NCBI GenBank assembly: GCA_963966185.1
Contig: CAWZYM010000325.1
Span: 39,591-103,590, forward strand
From: Rhabditoides inermis
Taxonomy: Eukaryota > Nematoda > Chromadorea > Rhabditida > Rhabditidae
Direction: 5' to 3'
Length of the DNA stretch: 64,000 nucleotides
Part shown: positions 38,901 through 49,016 of the stretch, in pieces
How the letters are laid out: the number at the start of each line of letters is the position of its first letter
Position numbering within the stretch: the stretch's first letter is position 1
Made by a program: the position numbers and the translations under genes
The notes under the pieces: generated by a model
Seen by the model: only the letters and a program-made list of their open reading frames with translations
Told to the model about the DNA's origin: nothing
The model's database searches: none

Positions 38901-41900
38901 GCGTCTACGATGACAGCAGTAGGACGCAATGGAGGTACTCATTTAATGATCAAAAAATGATCACACATTTACTTTTAGTGTCAGCCATGGGAGCACTCAG
39001 AGACGGACCAGTTGGCTCGATGATGGGAGAAATTGGAGAAGGATCTACAATGACAGCAGTTGGAGCATCTGGTGGAGGTATGATATTCTGATGAAGACCT
39101 ATTATTAGCAGGATTATTGTAGTGTCAACAATGACCGCTGTTCCGGGTGGAATGTCAACCATGACTGCTGCACAGAAAGGAATGTCGACAATGACAGCGG
39201 TTCCTGGCGGTGGAATGTCTACAATGACTGCTGCTCAGGGTGGAATGTCGACAATGACTGCGGCACAAGGAGGAATGTCGACCATGACTGCGGTTCCAGG
39301 AGGTGGAATGTCTACAATGACGGCAGCTCAGGGTGGAATGTCGACAATGACTGCGGCACAAGGAGGAATGTCGACCATGACTGCGGTTCCAGGAGGTGGA
39401 ATGTCTACAATGACGGCAGCTCAAGGTGGAATGTCGACGATGACTGCAGTTCCTGGAGGAAAGTCTACAATGACTGCAGCTCAAGGTGGAATGTCGACCA
39501 TGACTGCGGTTCCAGGCGGTGGAAATTCTACAATGACCGCAGCTCAAGGAGGAATGTCAACTATGACTGCGGTTCCGGGAGGTGGAATGTCTACGATGAC
39601 TGCGGTTCCAGGCGGTGGAATGTCTACGATGACTGCAGCTCAAGGAGGAATGTCGACCATGACGGCAGTTCCTGGAGGAATGTCTACAATGACTGCGGCA
39701 CAAGGAGGAATGTCGACCATGACTGCCGCTCAAGGTGGAATGTCGACCATGACTGCAGTTCCTGGAGGAATGTCTACAATGACTGCAGTTCCAGGCGGTG
39801 GAAACTCTACGATGACTGCAGCTCAGGGAGGAATGTCGACCATGACTGCAGCTCAGGGAGGAATGTCGACCATGACTGCAGCTCAAGGTGGAATGTCGAC
39901 CATGACTGCAGCTCAAGGTGGAATGTCGACCATGACTGCGGTTCCAGGCGGTGGAAACTCTACAATGACCGCAGCTCAGGGAGGAATGTCGACCATGACT
40001 GCGGTTCCTGGAGGTGGAATGTCTACGATGACTGCAGCTCAGGGAGGAATGTCGACCATGACTGCAGCTCAGGGAGGAATGTCGACCATGACTGCGGTTC
40101 CAGGCGGTGGAATGTCGACCATGACTGCAGCTCAGGGAGGAATGTCTACGATGACTGCGGTTCCGGGAGGTGGAATGTCTACGATGACTGCAGCTCAGGG
40201 AGGAATGTCGACCATGACTGCGGTTCCAGGCGGTGGGAACTCTACAATGACCGCAGCTCAGGGAGGAATGTCAACGATGACTGCTGCCCAGAAAGGAATG
40301 TCGACCATGACTGCGGTTCCAGGCGGTGGAAACTCTACAATGACGGCAGCTCAAGGAGGAATGTCTACGATGACTGCGGTTCCGGGAGGTGGAATGTCTA
40401 CGATGACTGCAGCTCAGGGAGGAATGTCTACGATGACTGCTGCCCAGAAAGGAATGTCGACCATGACTGCGATTCCAGGCGGTGGAAACTCTACAATGAC
40501 GGCAGCTCAAGGAGGAATGTCTACGATGACTGCGGTTCCGGGCGGTGGAATGTCTACGATGACTGCAGCTCAGGGAGGAATGTCTACGATGACTGCAGCT
40601 CAGGGTGGAATGTCGACCATGACGGCGGTTCCAGGCGGTGGAAACTCTACAATGACCGCAGCTCAGGGAGGAATGTCTACGATGACTGCAGCTCAGGGAG
40701 GAATGTCGACCATGACAGCTGCACAGGGTGGAATGTCGACAATGACTGCGGCACAGGGAGGAATGTCGACCATGACTGCGGTTCCTGGAGGTGGAATGTC
40801 TACGATGACTGCAGCTCAGGGAGGAATGTCGACCATGACTGCAGCTCAGGGAGGAATGTCTACGATGACTGCGGTTCCGGGAGGTGGAATGTCTACGATG
40901 ACTGCAGCTCAGGGAGGAATGTCTACGATGACTGCAGCTCAGGGAGGAATGTCGACCATGACTGCGGTTCCAGGCGGTGGGAACTCTACAATGACCGCAG
41001 CTCAGGGAGGAATGTCTACGATGACTGCTGCCCAGAAAGGAATGTCGACCATGACTGCGGTTCCAGGCGGTGGAAACTCTACAATGACGGCAGCTCAAGG
41101 AGGAATGTCTACGATGACTGCGGTTCCGGGAGGTGGAATGTCTACGATGACTGCAGCTCAGGGAGGAATGTCTACGATGACTGCAGCTCAGGGAGGAATG
41201 TCGACCATGACGGCGGTTCCAGGCGGTGGAAACTCTACAATGACCGCAGCTCAGGGAGGAATGTCTACGATGACTGCAGTTCCAGGAGGTGGAATGTCTA
41301 CAATGACTGCTGCTCAGGGTGGAATGTCGACAATGACTGCGGCACAGGGAGGAATGTCGACCATGACTGCGGTTCCTGGAGGTGGAATGTCTACGATGAC
41401 TGCAGCTCAGGGAGGAATGTCGACCATGACTGCAGCTCAGGGAGGAATGTCGACCATGACTGCAGCTCAGGGAGGAATGTCGACCATGACTGCAGCTCAG
41501 GGAGGAATGTCGACCATGACTGCGGTTCCAGGCGGTGGAATGTCGACCATGACTGCAGCTCAGGGAGGAATGTCGACCATGACTGCAGCTCAGGGAGGAA
41601 TGTCGACCATGACTGCAGCTCAGGGAGGAATGTCGACCATGACTGCAGCAGGAGTAGTAGCAGGTGCATCAACAATGACAGCAGTGGGAGGTGTACCAGT
41701 ACCAAAAGGAATGTCAGCAATGACTGCTGTTGGAGCAGGAACATCCACCATGACTGCTGTAGGACGTACAGGAGGTAATACAATTGACAATGGCAAATGA
41801 TAAGTCAACCGTAATAATACTTCTAGTTTCTGCAATGAGAGACGGGCCAGTTGGATCAACAATGAGTACACTCGGAGGATCAACCATGACTGCAGTTGGA

Positions 41901-44900
41901 CAAGGAGGAGGTAAAGATATGAAAACATGGTAATCGATTTATAATGAAATAAAATTTAGCGTCCACGATGACAGCTGCTGGAGCTATTGTTGCTGGATCG
42001 TCAGCCATGACCGCCGTTGGTGGTGTGCCTGTTCAATCGACAATGACTGCAGCTGGTGCAGCAACAGGAGGTGTGTATGAACACAGTATGCGTATATACA
42101 AATATTTTAGCTTCTACAATGACGGCTATGGGAAACAAAGGAATGAGTACAATGACTGCAGCCGGTGCTGCAGGAGCCTCTACCATGACTGCTGCCGGAA
42201 AAGCAACATCCACTATGACTGCGGCTGGTGCGGCTGGTACATCCACCATGACCGCCGCTGGTGCGGCTGGTACGTCTACCATGACTGCAGCCGGTGCTGC
42301 TGGAGCCTCTACCATGACTGCTGCCGGAAAAGCAACATCCACTATGACTGCGGCTGGTGCGGCTGGTACATCCACAATGACCGCGGCTGGTGCGGCTGGT
42401 ACGTCCACTATGACCGCCGCTGGTGCGGCTGGTACGTCTACCATGACTGCCGCCGGAAAAGGAATGTCCACTATGACTGCGGCTGGTGCGGCTGGTACAT
42501 CCACCATGACCGCGGCTGGTGCGGCTGGTACGTCTACCATGACTGCAGCCGGTGCTGCTGGAGCCTCTACCATGACTGCTGCCGGAAAAGCAACATCCAC
42601 TATGACTGCGGCTGGTGCGGCTGGTACATCTACCATGACCGCGGCTGGTGCGGCTGGTACGTCCACTATGACCGCCGCTGGTGCGGCTGGTACGTCTACC
42701 ATGACTGCCGCCGGAAAAGGAATGTCCACTATGACAGCGGCAGCTAATGCTGCATCCACCATGACCGCTGCAAACGGTGGTGTAGCAGGTGAGTAGCAGT
42801 GAAAAAAACGTTACGTTAAAAATGTTAAAAAAAAACGTTTAAAAAACGTTACAATTTAAAAAAAAATGTTACGTGTTTCATATGTTTATTATATTTTTAG
42901 CCTCATCGATGGGCGCACTGAGAGACGGACCCGTTGGATCGACCATGAGCACCGTCACTGCCAGTGGAGGAGCCAAGGGTCTGCTTATCATCTGGGATCT
43001 TGTCTAGTATTCCAGGATCTACTGCTACAGCGAGCGGCAGCAAGGACACGACGTGCAACACTGCAGCCGCGTCTGGCAGCAAGGACAAGTCCGCCCTCAA
43101 CGCCAACACAGCAGCAGGTACATACACTGTGTGCTCAACATTCATTTGAGCCCATATGACTAATTTCGTATTAATCCACTTCAGCGTCTCGCGAAACTGC
43201 GACGATGGGAAATAAGGACAAGACTACGGTGGGAAGTAAGGACAAGCCTACGATGGGAAGCAAGGACAAGACTACGATGGGAAGTAAGGACAAGGCGGCG
43301 CCGGCCGGCAGCAAGGACAAGTCGACCGTGACCAAGGGCAGCAAGGAGCCCAAGACCAAGAAGTAACCTTAGCCGACTAGCCAGAGTCATTGTAGTAGTA
43401 AGGTTGAAAAGCTAACATTAACGAACAAATGATACCATAACTCACAGTAAAATGATACAATTTCGAGACAGTAGATTTTACTCGCCTCGCACGAGCTGTG
43501 TGTGTTCCTTAGAATCCGTGTTCTGCTTAAGAGATAAACTATCGAGAAAATCGTATCGTGTTGGCGTTGTATTGTGGTGCTGTTCAGTGAGTAGTGTCTG
43601 CGCTTTGCTGGCATTGAAAGTGTTGACAAGATGAACGCACCTGTTGAACACGGGCTCACAATACGGTAGGAACGCGGGTCCGAGCGCGGTCGCCACCGAA
43701 CTGACACACTCCAGCAGCGGGAACAGCTCCTGCACACATCTCGGTTAGCGTCTCCTAACCCCCATGTCCCACCTTGTCCTCATCGCCCAGCACTGCCCAC
43801 TTCTCCATCAGCGGCTGCATGAGCAGACCGACGTAGGTGGGGTCACTCAGCTGCTGGCCCACCGAGTCGGCCAGCGTACCCACAGCGTCGTACAGGATCA
43901 ACAGGTTCTTGGCCTGGCAAGCACCCGTTCACCCCTCCCTCCCTCCTCCACTCCCCCACCTGATAGATGCGGAACGCCTGCACGAGTGTGCCGAGAATGT
44001 CGCCGAGGTAGGGCACCAGCTCGGTGCACGCCTCCTCCTCGAGGGTGGCAAACGCCGAGCACGCCGCCTCCTGCACCTTCTTGTTGCCGTCCAAGATGCG
44101 GGCCAGCAGCTGCAACATGCATCGTACTCTCATGCTCATCCATTCCACAACTGCTCTCACCTCCTTGAGGAGCGGCTTGAAATAAGCGTCGGCCGGGTTG
44201 GTGACGACAAAGTGGCAGTAGCGCGACAGCGTCCAGCATGTGATCGAGCGCACCAGCGCCTTTCTGCAAATGGTCGACTCACCCCCGGTTCTCTCCCCCA
44301 TCGCTCACCTATCCTGCAGCAGTCCGATGAGGAAGGGGACGAGTTCGGGGAGGTGCGGGGTAATGCCCGACATGCAGCCCTCGGCCACCGCGCCCAGCGC
44401 CAGGATACCCGACTCGCGAACCTACAAAGACCATCACATACTGAATTGTTCGAGCGGTCGATTAATCGACACAACTCTAGTGATGTACCACAACAAGTCG
44501 CGCACTCCTTCACCCATCACATACTCTCTTATCACTTCCTATATCAGTTCCATTCCATTCCATTCCAATCCACTCTCGCACCCACACCCACCTCCCACTC
44601 GTGATGGAAGAGGAGCTCCTTGAGTATGGGCAGCAGGATGGGCAGCATCTCGTCGGTGAAGATGGACGAGAGCACGTCGAGCGAGGCGGCCGCGCACTTG
44701 CGCAGGTTCCACTCGGTCGACGCGTCGTCGTCGTCGTCCTCGTCCTCCTGCAATGAGCAATGTTGCACTCGGTATATGAGCAAAAGTAGAAAAAGTGAAG
44801 GTGGTCAGCCTCTTCGGAAGCGCTTCCGCAAAGTTTCGAAAAGACAACGCATTGCGTGTTGTCGATGTTTGAGACTGCGCCAACACCAACATAATGCCAA

Positions 44901-47900
44901 AGCAAACATACACACGCACCTCTCCCTCGCCGCCGGCTCCCCTCTGCTTGCTGCGATGGAACACCGGTCGAATGTCCTCCGCCCGGTCGGGAACCATCGA
45001 ATCCTCCTCGTCACAGTTGCCCTACAATATCATAAAATATATGTCTATGAAATCCATCTCTCTCTCGGCCGTGACCAAGGTCAGTAAAGAGCCCAAGACC
45101 AAGAAGCAATCTTGGAACCCTAGACCAAGAAGTAACCTTAGAACCCAATGACCAACCTTGAGTAGGATAATGTCCGTCTCCGAGTACTTCATGCTCCGGA
45201 CGAGGACGGGGATGAGCTTTCCGAGGAAGGGGGCGAGCAGCTGCTTACACACCTGCGAGTTCTCCGCCAGCGCCAGCCAAAACTCGCACGCCTCGATAGC
45301 GATCTGCTCGTTCGCATCCTGAAAGTGAAAATCATAAATTACCCCTTTTCTATTCCACCCAGAAAGCCAAATGACATCACGTGTTTTTTTAGGTGAATAG
45401 TGAAGGAATAGGAAACAACCATTCTGCATAAGCTTCTTTCTCCTCCCTTCCTCCCTCACCTGCGTCTTGACGATAATGTAGTCGACGACGTTAGGCAGGT
45501 TCGGCAGCATCTTCTCGAGGTGCGAGTCGAGCAGCAGCGTCAGCGAGCGACACAGCTGCCGCTGCACCTCCTGCAACACACCGAAATTCAGTGTGTGTTT
45601 TTTTCTGTTACCATCGCACTCAACCTTTTGTCGAACACAGTTACTGTTCCTTTAACGCTATTATCACAAATGTGTCCAGGACAATGAGTACTCTGCGGGG
45701 GTAGCAGCGATAGGCTGTCATGATCATGTTTGCGATTCCGAATAAACGTTCTGATTTGTCTCCAGGAGCAGTTGACCAACATCGACGAGCCATCATCATC
45801 ATTCCACGCATTCCCGCATTGTTTCACTCCCACGATTCACATTCCACAGCAACCAGCAGCCCATGGCGTGCATATAAACCACAGACCAGATCATCGAATC
45901 GACCCCTTGAAACTTTCAACAATCTCGATAAACAATGACTCACTCGCACTCAACTTCGTCCACTCGTTATTTACTGTTCACATTGCGCACTCAAACTTTC
46001 TTTCTCGAAACTCTCTAACTTCCATTCAGAATACAATCACACATGCACACTTACAGTGGCGCGAATCAGGAGCTCTCCTTCTCACAACTTCCAACCTCGC
46101 TTCAGCATGCACCTACTCCACCTTCTCCCTCTCCTCCTCCTCCTCCTCCTCTCCTCCACCCACTCGCTGTCCCTCTCGCCTCCCTCGTCCGAACTCTCTG
46201 TCGACGCGCGCGGACACAAGTGTCTCGTGCGGTGCAGCTACCGCAACAAGATGCGCTACCCAAAGTACCCATGCTGTATCAGGTGAGTGGTCATGTCAAA
46301 ATAATATGGCTGCCTAGGAAAACAGATTTATTACAAAGCAATTTCATCACCAATAGTAAACCATGGTCGAAGCATACATTTCAAGGTTGAAGGTTCCAAA
46401 TACAATACATGTTTGCAGCTACGCGCCGTGTTCCTACTGCGACTACGACCCCGTCTGCCCGCAGTCGCTCGTCGTACCCTGTCCCATATGGTGATCATTC
46501 GATAAACATGCACACGCACTCTATTATGTAATGCCCAGCAATAACATTTTGAGCGCAACATCAGAACACATTCCTCATGTCTGACGGACACAAATGCTAG
46601 GAATACAATCACATGTCACCACCGTCACCAACTGCCAATTTCTTTTGTCCGCATCCGCTTCTCATAATCGATTTGCTTATGGTGCATCTCTTTCTTTCCC
46701 TCCCTCCCTCTCTCCCTCCCTCTCTCCCTCCCTCCCTCCCTCCTTCCCCGCCCCCTACCTCGTCCGTGTCGTGTGCCCTTGCGAAGAGTGTGTTGAGGAA
46801 CTGGTCGATGACTCCGTCGATCGGCTCAGTCTGCACCATCAGTATACAGTTCACAGAGTTCATCGCCATACCACTGAAAAAACAATGCGCGTATTGTATA
46901 AGCACCGTTGTGTTTTGTGCAAAGATAAAGAAGCTAAAAGCATATCCATATCATATTCTCAACCAGATTCACAGAAATGCATTTGCTAAAGTCAAATACA
47001 GGATCGATGTGTATGTCCAGAAGATTACCTAATATCCCTCTCAAGCACATATGTCTAGAGGTCGAGAAACATATCAATAACAGGACAAACCTACTCACTC
47101 TTGCACATTGCACTTGCACAAAACTCATCGTGTCGATGAAAAGGTCATAATAAACGTATTTAATAGTAAAACTCACCGCATGCGTGGCGACTCGCTGTTG
47201 AAGTGGGCGAGGATGCGGCTCATCATCGGGTCAATGTGCTGCTCCTTCTCCATACTGAAATCACAGCGTCCTCTCTCTCTCTTTCTCTCTCTTTCTCTCT
47301 CTGTCTCTCCCCCCCCCTCTCCCCTCCTGTCCCTCACTTACCGGTCTCCACTGTCCTCGTACATCTTCTGCAAAGCGCCCATCGCTCCCTGAAACCATAG
47401 TCTCTCTCTATCTATCTCTCTCTCTCTCTCTCTCTCTCCCGTACCTCCTGCATATTTGCATCTGGCTGATCGAGCATCTGTGCGAGTGTCGGGAGCAGCT
47501 GCGGCCATCCCGCAATTCCCTCCTCGAACACCACAGTCGTCACAATGATGCCCACCTGCAACAACATATATGGCAATCAATCGATCGATCGATAATCGAT
47601 AAATCAATACAATCACACATCAACACTTACAGTGGCGCGAATCAGCGGCGATGGATCGGCCATCGACCGGAGCGTGCGCTCCTGAAAATTGATTTTTTTT
47701 CAAATCTACAAAAAAATATGTTCTACAATTCGCATATACTACAATAGTCCAAGCAATAACAATCCAGCAATTTTGTCAGAAAATCATAGCAGCCGATGGC
47801 TCAATGTTTAAACACTCATAATGCGTTTCATTGCCTCTCAAAAAGCAATAACCTATAAATACAATCAATGCCAGGTCCTACTATTCCCCCGTACCTTGAC

Positions 47901-48614
47901 GTACTCCTTGATCTCGTGTGGCTGGTGCGTCCAGCGCGCGCGGATGTTGTTCTTGAGGATGAGGCCGGCCAGCGAGCGGCACGCCTCCTGCAATACCCAA
48001 TACGCACTCGGGATGACATGCCACACAAAATGTAGCCTGCGCCAGAGCGATAGTTTTCGATCTACCTCGCTTGCAGGTCGAAATACGGTGCCATAAATGT
48101 CTGCCTCTCTTGTTTAGCGCGCTATTGCCGAGAGCTGACTCTCCGTTTATCCGTTTTCCTCTGATCAACCCCACCTCGCGCAACTTATTGCGAACATCGT
48201 ACTATATGTTGCGGCCACAATATACGGACACAGAACAATACATGAAATCAATTTTAAATCAAGTTCGCTAGAAAGCCATTTTGAATAGTAATTAGAACAG
48301 AACATGTGAAGATTGTGAACTGCCCGCTCACCTGTTCATTGGTGAGTTCGCTGAGAATGTAGGCCAGATAGCAGCAGAACGTCTCGTGCCCGTTCAATTC
48401 GTCCAATCGCTGAAAAATAAAACGTGATGGCAACCCCAATATATATCAATGCAAGAAGTCATATTCTGTACTATGTACGTTGCACCATTGCTACATCACC
48501 CTGCAACCCGCCACAAGTTCAATGATCGAAAATTGTCTTTACATTCACAAATCCATTCAATCTCTCCTCCCACCGATCCATGCCTGATAACCTTCGTTGC
48601 CACTCCACCAACCC

Positions 48615-48672
<58 letters not shown>

Positions 48673-49016
48673 GCTCTCTATCTCTCGCTCACTCATTCTG
48701 TGTTCTCTCTCAACTCATCCCTCCCCCCTCCTCGCTCACCTGTTGCACATTCCTCTGCACCTCCGTGTTTGTCGACTGAGAGTGCTGCAGCAAAAGCATC
48801 ACCTGCAAGTCGTCGCTTGTTTGTTTGCATGTTGAGCTGTTACGCCGGATATCCATCATCCGGTATAAAATATTCAAGAACCGCTTTTAGACCAACGTTT
48901 CAGTTTAGAAATAGACTATTTTTTTTAGGAAGTGCCCAATTTGTTTGATACTCACAATATATAAATTATCATGTTCTCACCTGATGCAGCTCTTCTTGGT
49001 TCGGTGTCCAGCTCAT
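28159..49016 (-). CDS. imb-2: Transportin-1 / importin beta-2 (karyopherin beta-2), 878 aa
   Basis: Nuclear import receptor for PY-NLS cargoes, a HEAT-repeat solenoid that binds Ran-GTP. Twenty-seven exons in transcript order: 48981-49016, 48740-48802, 48332-48409, 47895-47987, 47631-47681, 47445-47555, 47342-47388, 47177-47254, 46759-46873, 45460-45570, 45157-45318, 44920-45021, 44592-44747, 44309-44421, 44161-44263, 43960-44109, 43773-43913, 43641-43729, 29723-29801, 29455-29571, 29303-29390, 29173-29255, 28859-29031, 28672-28726, 28439-28498, 28311-28385 and 28159-28266. The total is 2,637 nt. Family hallmarks are collinear with human TNPO1: '[20 protein letters not shown]'-like block, '[15 protein letters not shown]', '[13 protein letters not shown]', '[19 protein letters not shown]', and the C-terminal '[14 protein letters not shown]'. 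The acidic run near residue 350 matches the TNPO1 acidic H8 loop. Intron 18 is 13,839 bp and contains the STMTA gene in antisense. The intron between exons 9 and 10 holds a second antisense gene. Confidence 0.96.
29455..29571 (-). other. imb-2: imb-2 exon 20
   Basis: Encodes '[17 protein letters not shown]', collinear with the human segment that follows the exon at 29723-29801. This confirms that the coding sequence resumes beyond the giant intron. Confidence 0.93.
29723..29801 (-). other. imb-2: imb-2 exon 19, on the far side of the 13.8-kb intron
   Basis: Completes the split Arg codon left by exon 18 (AG|A) and encodes '[20 protein letters not shown]' and then EHEQPDK. This aligns with the TNPO1 segment between the 'PYCEPV' and '[11 protein letters not shown]' blocks. 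It proves that the two halves, 13.8 kb apart, are one gene. Confidence 0.93.
29816..29998 (-). mobile_element. Retroposon-like element ending in (GATT)n
   Basis: About 85 bp of (CAAT)n on the + strand (29816-29902), followed by CGTTTATCCGGAATCGTTAT. Read on the - strand, a unique body ends in CGATTCCGGATAAACGATTG plus a tetranucleotide tail. The same junction occurs at 55998-56060. Confidence 0.5.
30139..43366 (+). CDS. Giant STMTA-repeat protein, 3,872 aa, nested antisense in imb-2
   Basis: Thirty-four exons: 30139-30202, 30310-30354, 30416-30496, 30555-30662, 30706-31083, 31126-31662, 31710-32021, 32072-32200, 32243-32434, 32477-32605, 32648-32839, 32882-33010, 33053-33181, 33224-33415, 33458-33649, 33692-33883, 33926-34117, 34160-34540, 34582-34773, 34816-35070, 35113-35367, 35410-35664, 35707-35961, 36004-36258, 36301-37266, 37309-38934, 38979-39077, 39123-41774, 41827-41910, 41960-42070, 42111-42788, 42901-42978, 43016-43117 and 43185-43366. 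The total is 11,619 nt with no stop. Every intron is phase 1. The protein is built of 10-12-residue units '[10 protein letters not shown]', '[10 protein letters not shown]', '[10 protein letters not shown]', '[11 protein letters not shown]' and '[11 protein letters not shown]', roughly 350 in number. A second motif 'RDGPVGSxM' opens four late exons. The C terminus switches to 'GSKDK' repeats and ends KEPKTKK. No signal peptide or membrane segment. From memory, unverified, the STMTAVG motif recalls C. elegans sperm-specific SSQ proteins. Function unknown. Confidence 0.84.
32022..36300 (+). repeat. Tandem array of exon+intron modules with 42-bp introns
   Basis: Exons of 129, 192, 255 or 381 nt alternate with nearly identical introns. 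Two intron subfamilies occur: GTACTGAATATCAGTAGT..TGAACTACAG (32 to 34 kb) and GTAGTGTTTGTTAGTATT..ATTACAG (34.5 to 36.3 kb). Of the 18 introns here, 16 are exactly 42 bp (32022-32071 is 50 bp, 34541-34581 is 41 bp). Each has an in-frame TAG if retained. Confidence 0.9.
37309..38934 (+). repeat. 30-bp tandem repeat array (coding exon 26)
   Basis: About 52 units of the 30-bp pattern TCTACNATGACTGC + GCNCAGGGAGGAATG or GTTCCTGGAGGAATG, encoding STMTA(A/V)(Q/P)GGM. Higher-order blocks recur, for example 37501-37680 and 37801-37980 are almost identical 180-bp segments. Confidence 0.95.
39123..41774 (+). repeat. 30/33-bp tandem repeat array (coding exon 28, 2,652 nt)
   Basis: Longest exon of the window, with mixed 10- and 11-residue units (AQGGM and PGGGM/N). 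The array ends in a degenerate part with [14 protein letters not shown] and then a fixed end 'VGRTGG', also used (VGRNGG, VGRVGG) at the ends of exons 26 and 25. Confidence 0.95.
43367..43640. other. Remainder of imb-2 intron 18, 3' side of the nested gene
   Basis: 274 bp between the STMTA stop codon and imb-2 exon 18. It holds the imb-2 donor and the nested gene's 3' UTR. No AATAAA was noticed. Confidence 0.5.
44800..44850. mobile_element. MITE-like element fragment (copy 3)
   Basis: GTGGTCAGCCTCTTCGGAAG and then TTTCGAAAAGAC recall the termini of the elements at 20608 and 23929. Truncated. In an imb-2 intron. Confidence 0.4.
46107..46494 (+). CDS. Secreted 8-cysteine peptide, 83 aa, nested antisense in imb-2
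   Basis: Two exons, 46107-46282 and 46419-46494, lie wholly inside the imb-2 intron between exons 9 and 10 and on the opposite strand. ATG follows a CTTCAG acceptor by one base, fitting trans-splicing. Residues 1 to about 22 are an almost pure Leu signal peptide ('[20 protein letters not shown]'). The mature part has eight Cys (CLVRC, CC, CSYC, VC, PC) and ends PCPIW, suggesting a compact disulfide-bonded secreted peptide. I do not recognise the family. The AG|C split codon, GT/AG borders and the clean signal peptide make it a probable real gene despite its size. Confidence 0.7.
48037..48205 (-). repeat. Interspersed repeat family B, full-length copy in imb-2 intron
   Basis: The reverse complement reads TTCGCAATAAGTTGCGCGAG ... 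GAGTCAGCTCTCGGCAATAG ... GCGAGGTAGATCGAAAACTA, in register with 18966-19133. Confidence 0.75.
48617..48668. repeat. (CT)n microsatellite in imb-2 intron 2
   Basis: Pure CT dinucleotides, about 50 bp. Confidence 0.95.

Noticed and set aside
40271..41098. Antisense 275-aa Ser/His/Cys-rich frame
   Set aside because: Another repeat shadow, without start context or splice signals.
42001..42762. Antisense open frame of Ala/Val-rich repeats
   Set aside because: Shadow of coding exon 31 of the STMTA gene.
43837..44604. 255-aa + strand open frame
   Set aside because: Antisense shadow of transportin exons 14-17, which match TNPO1 residue by residue.
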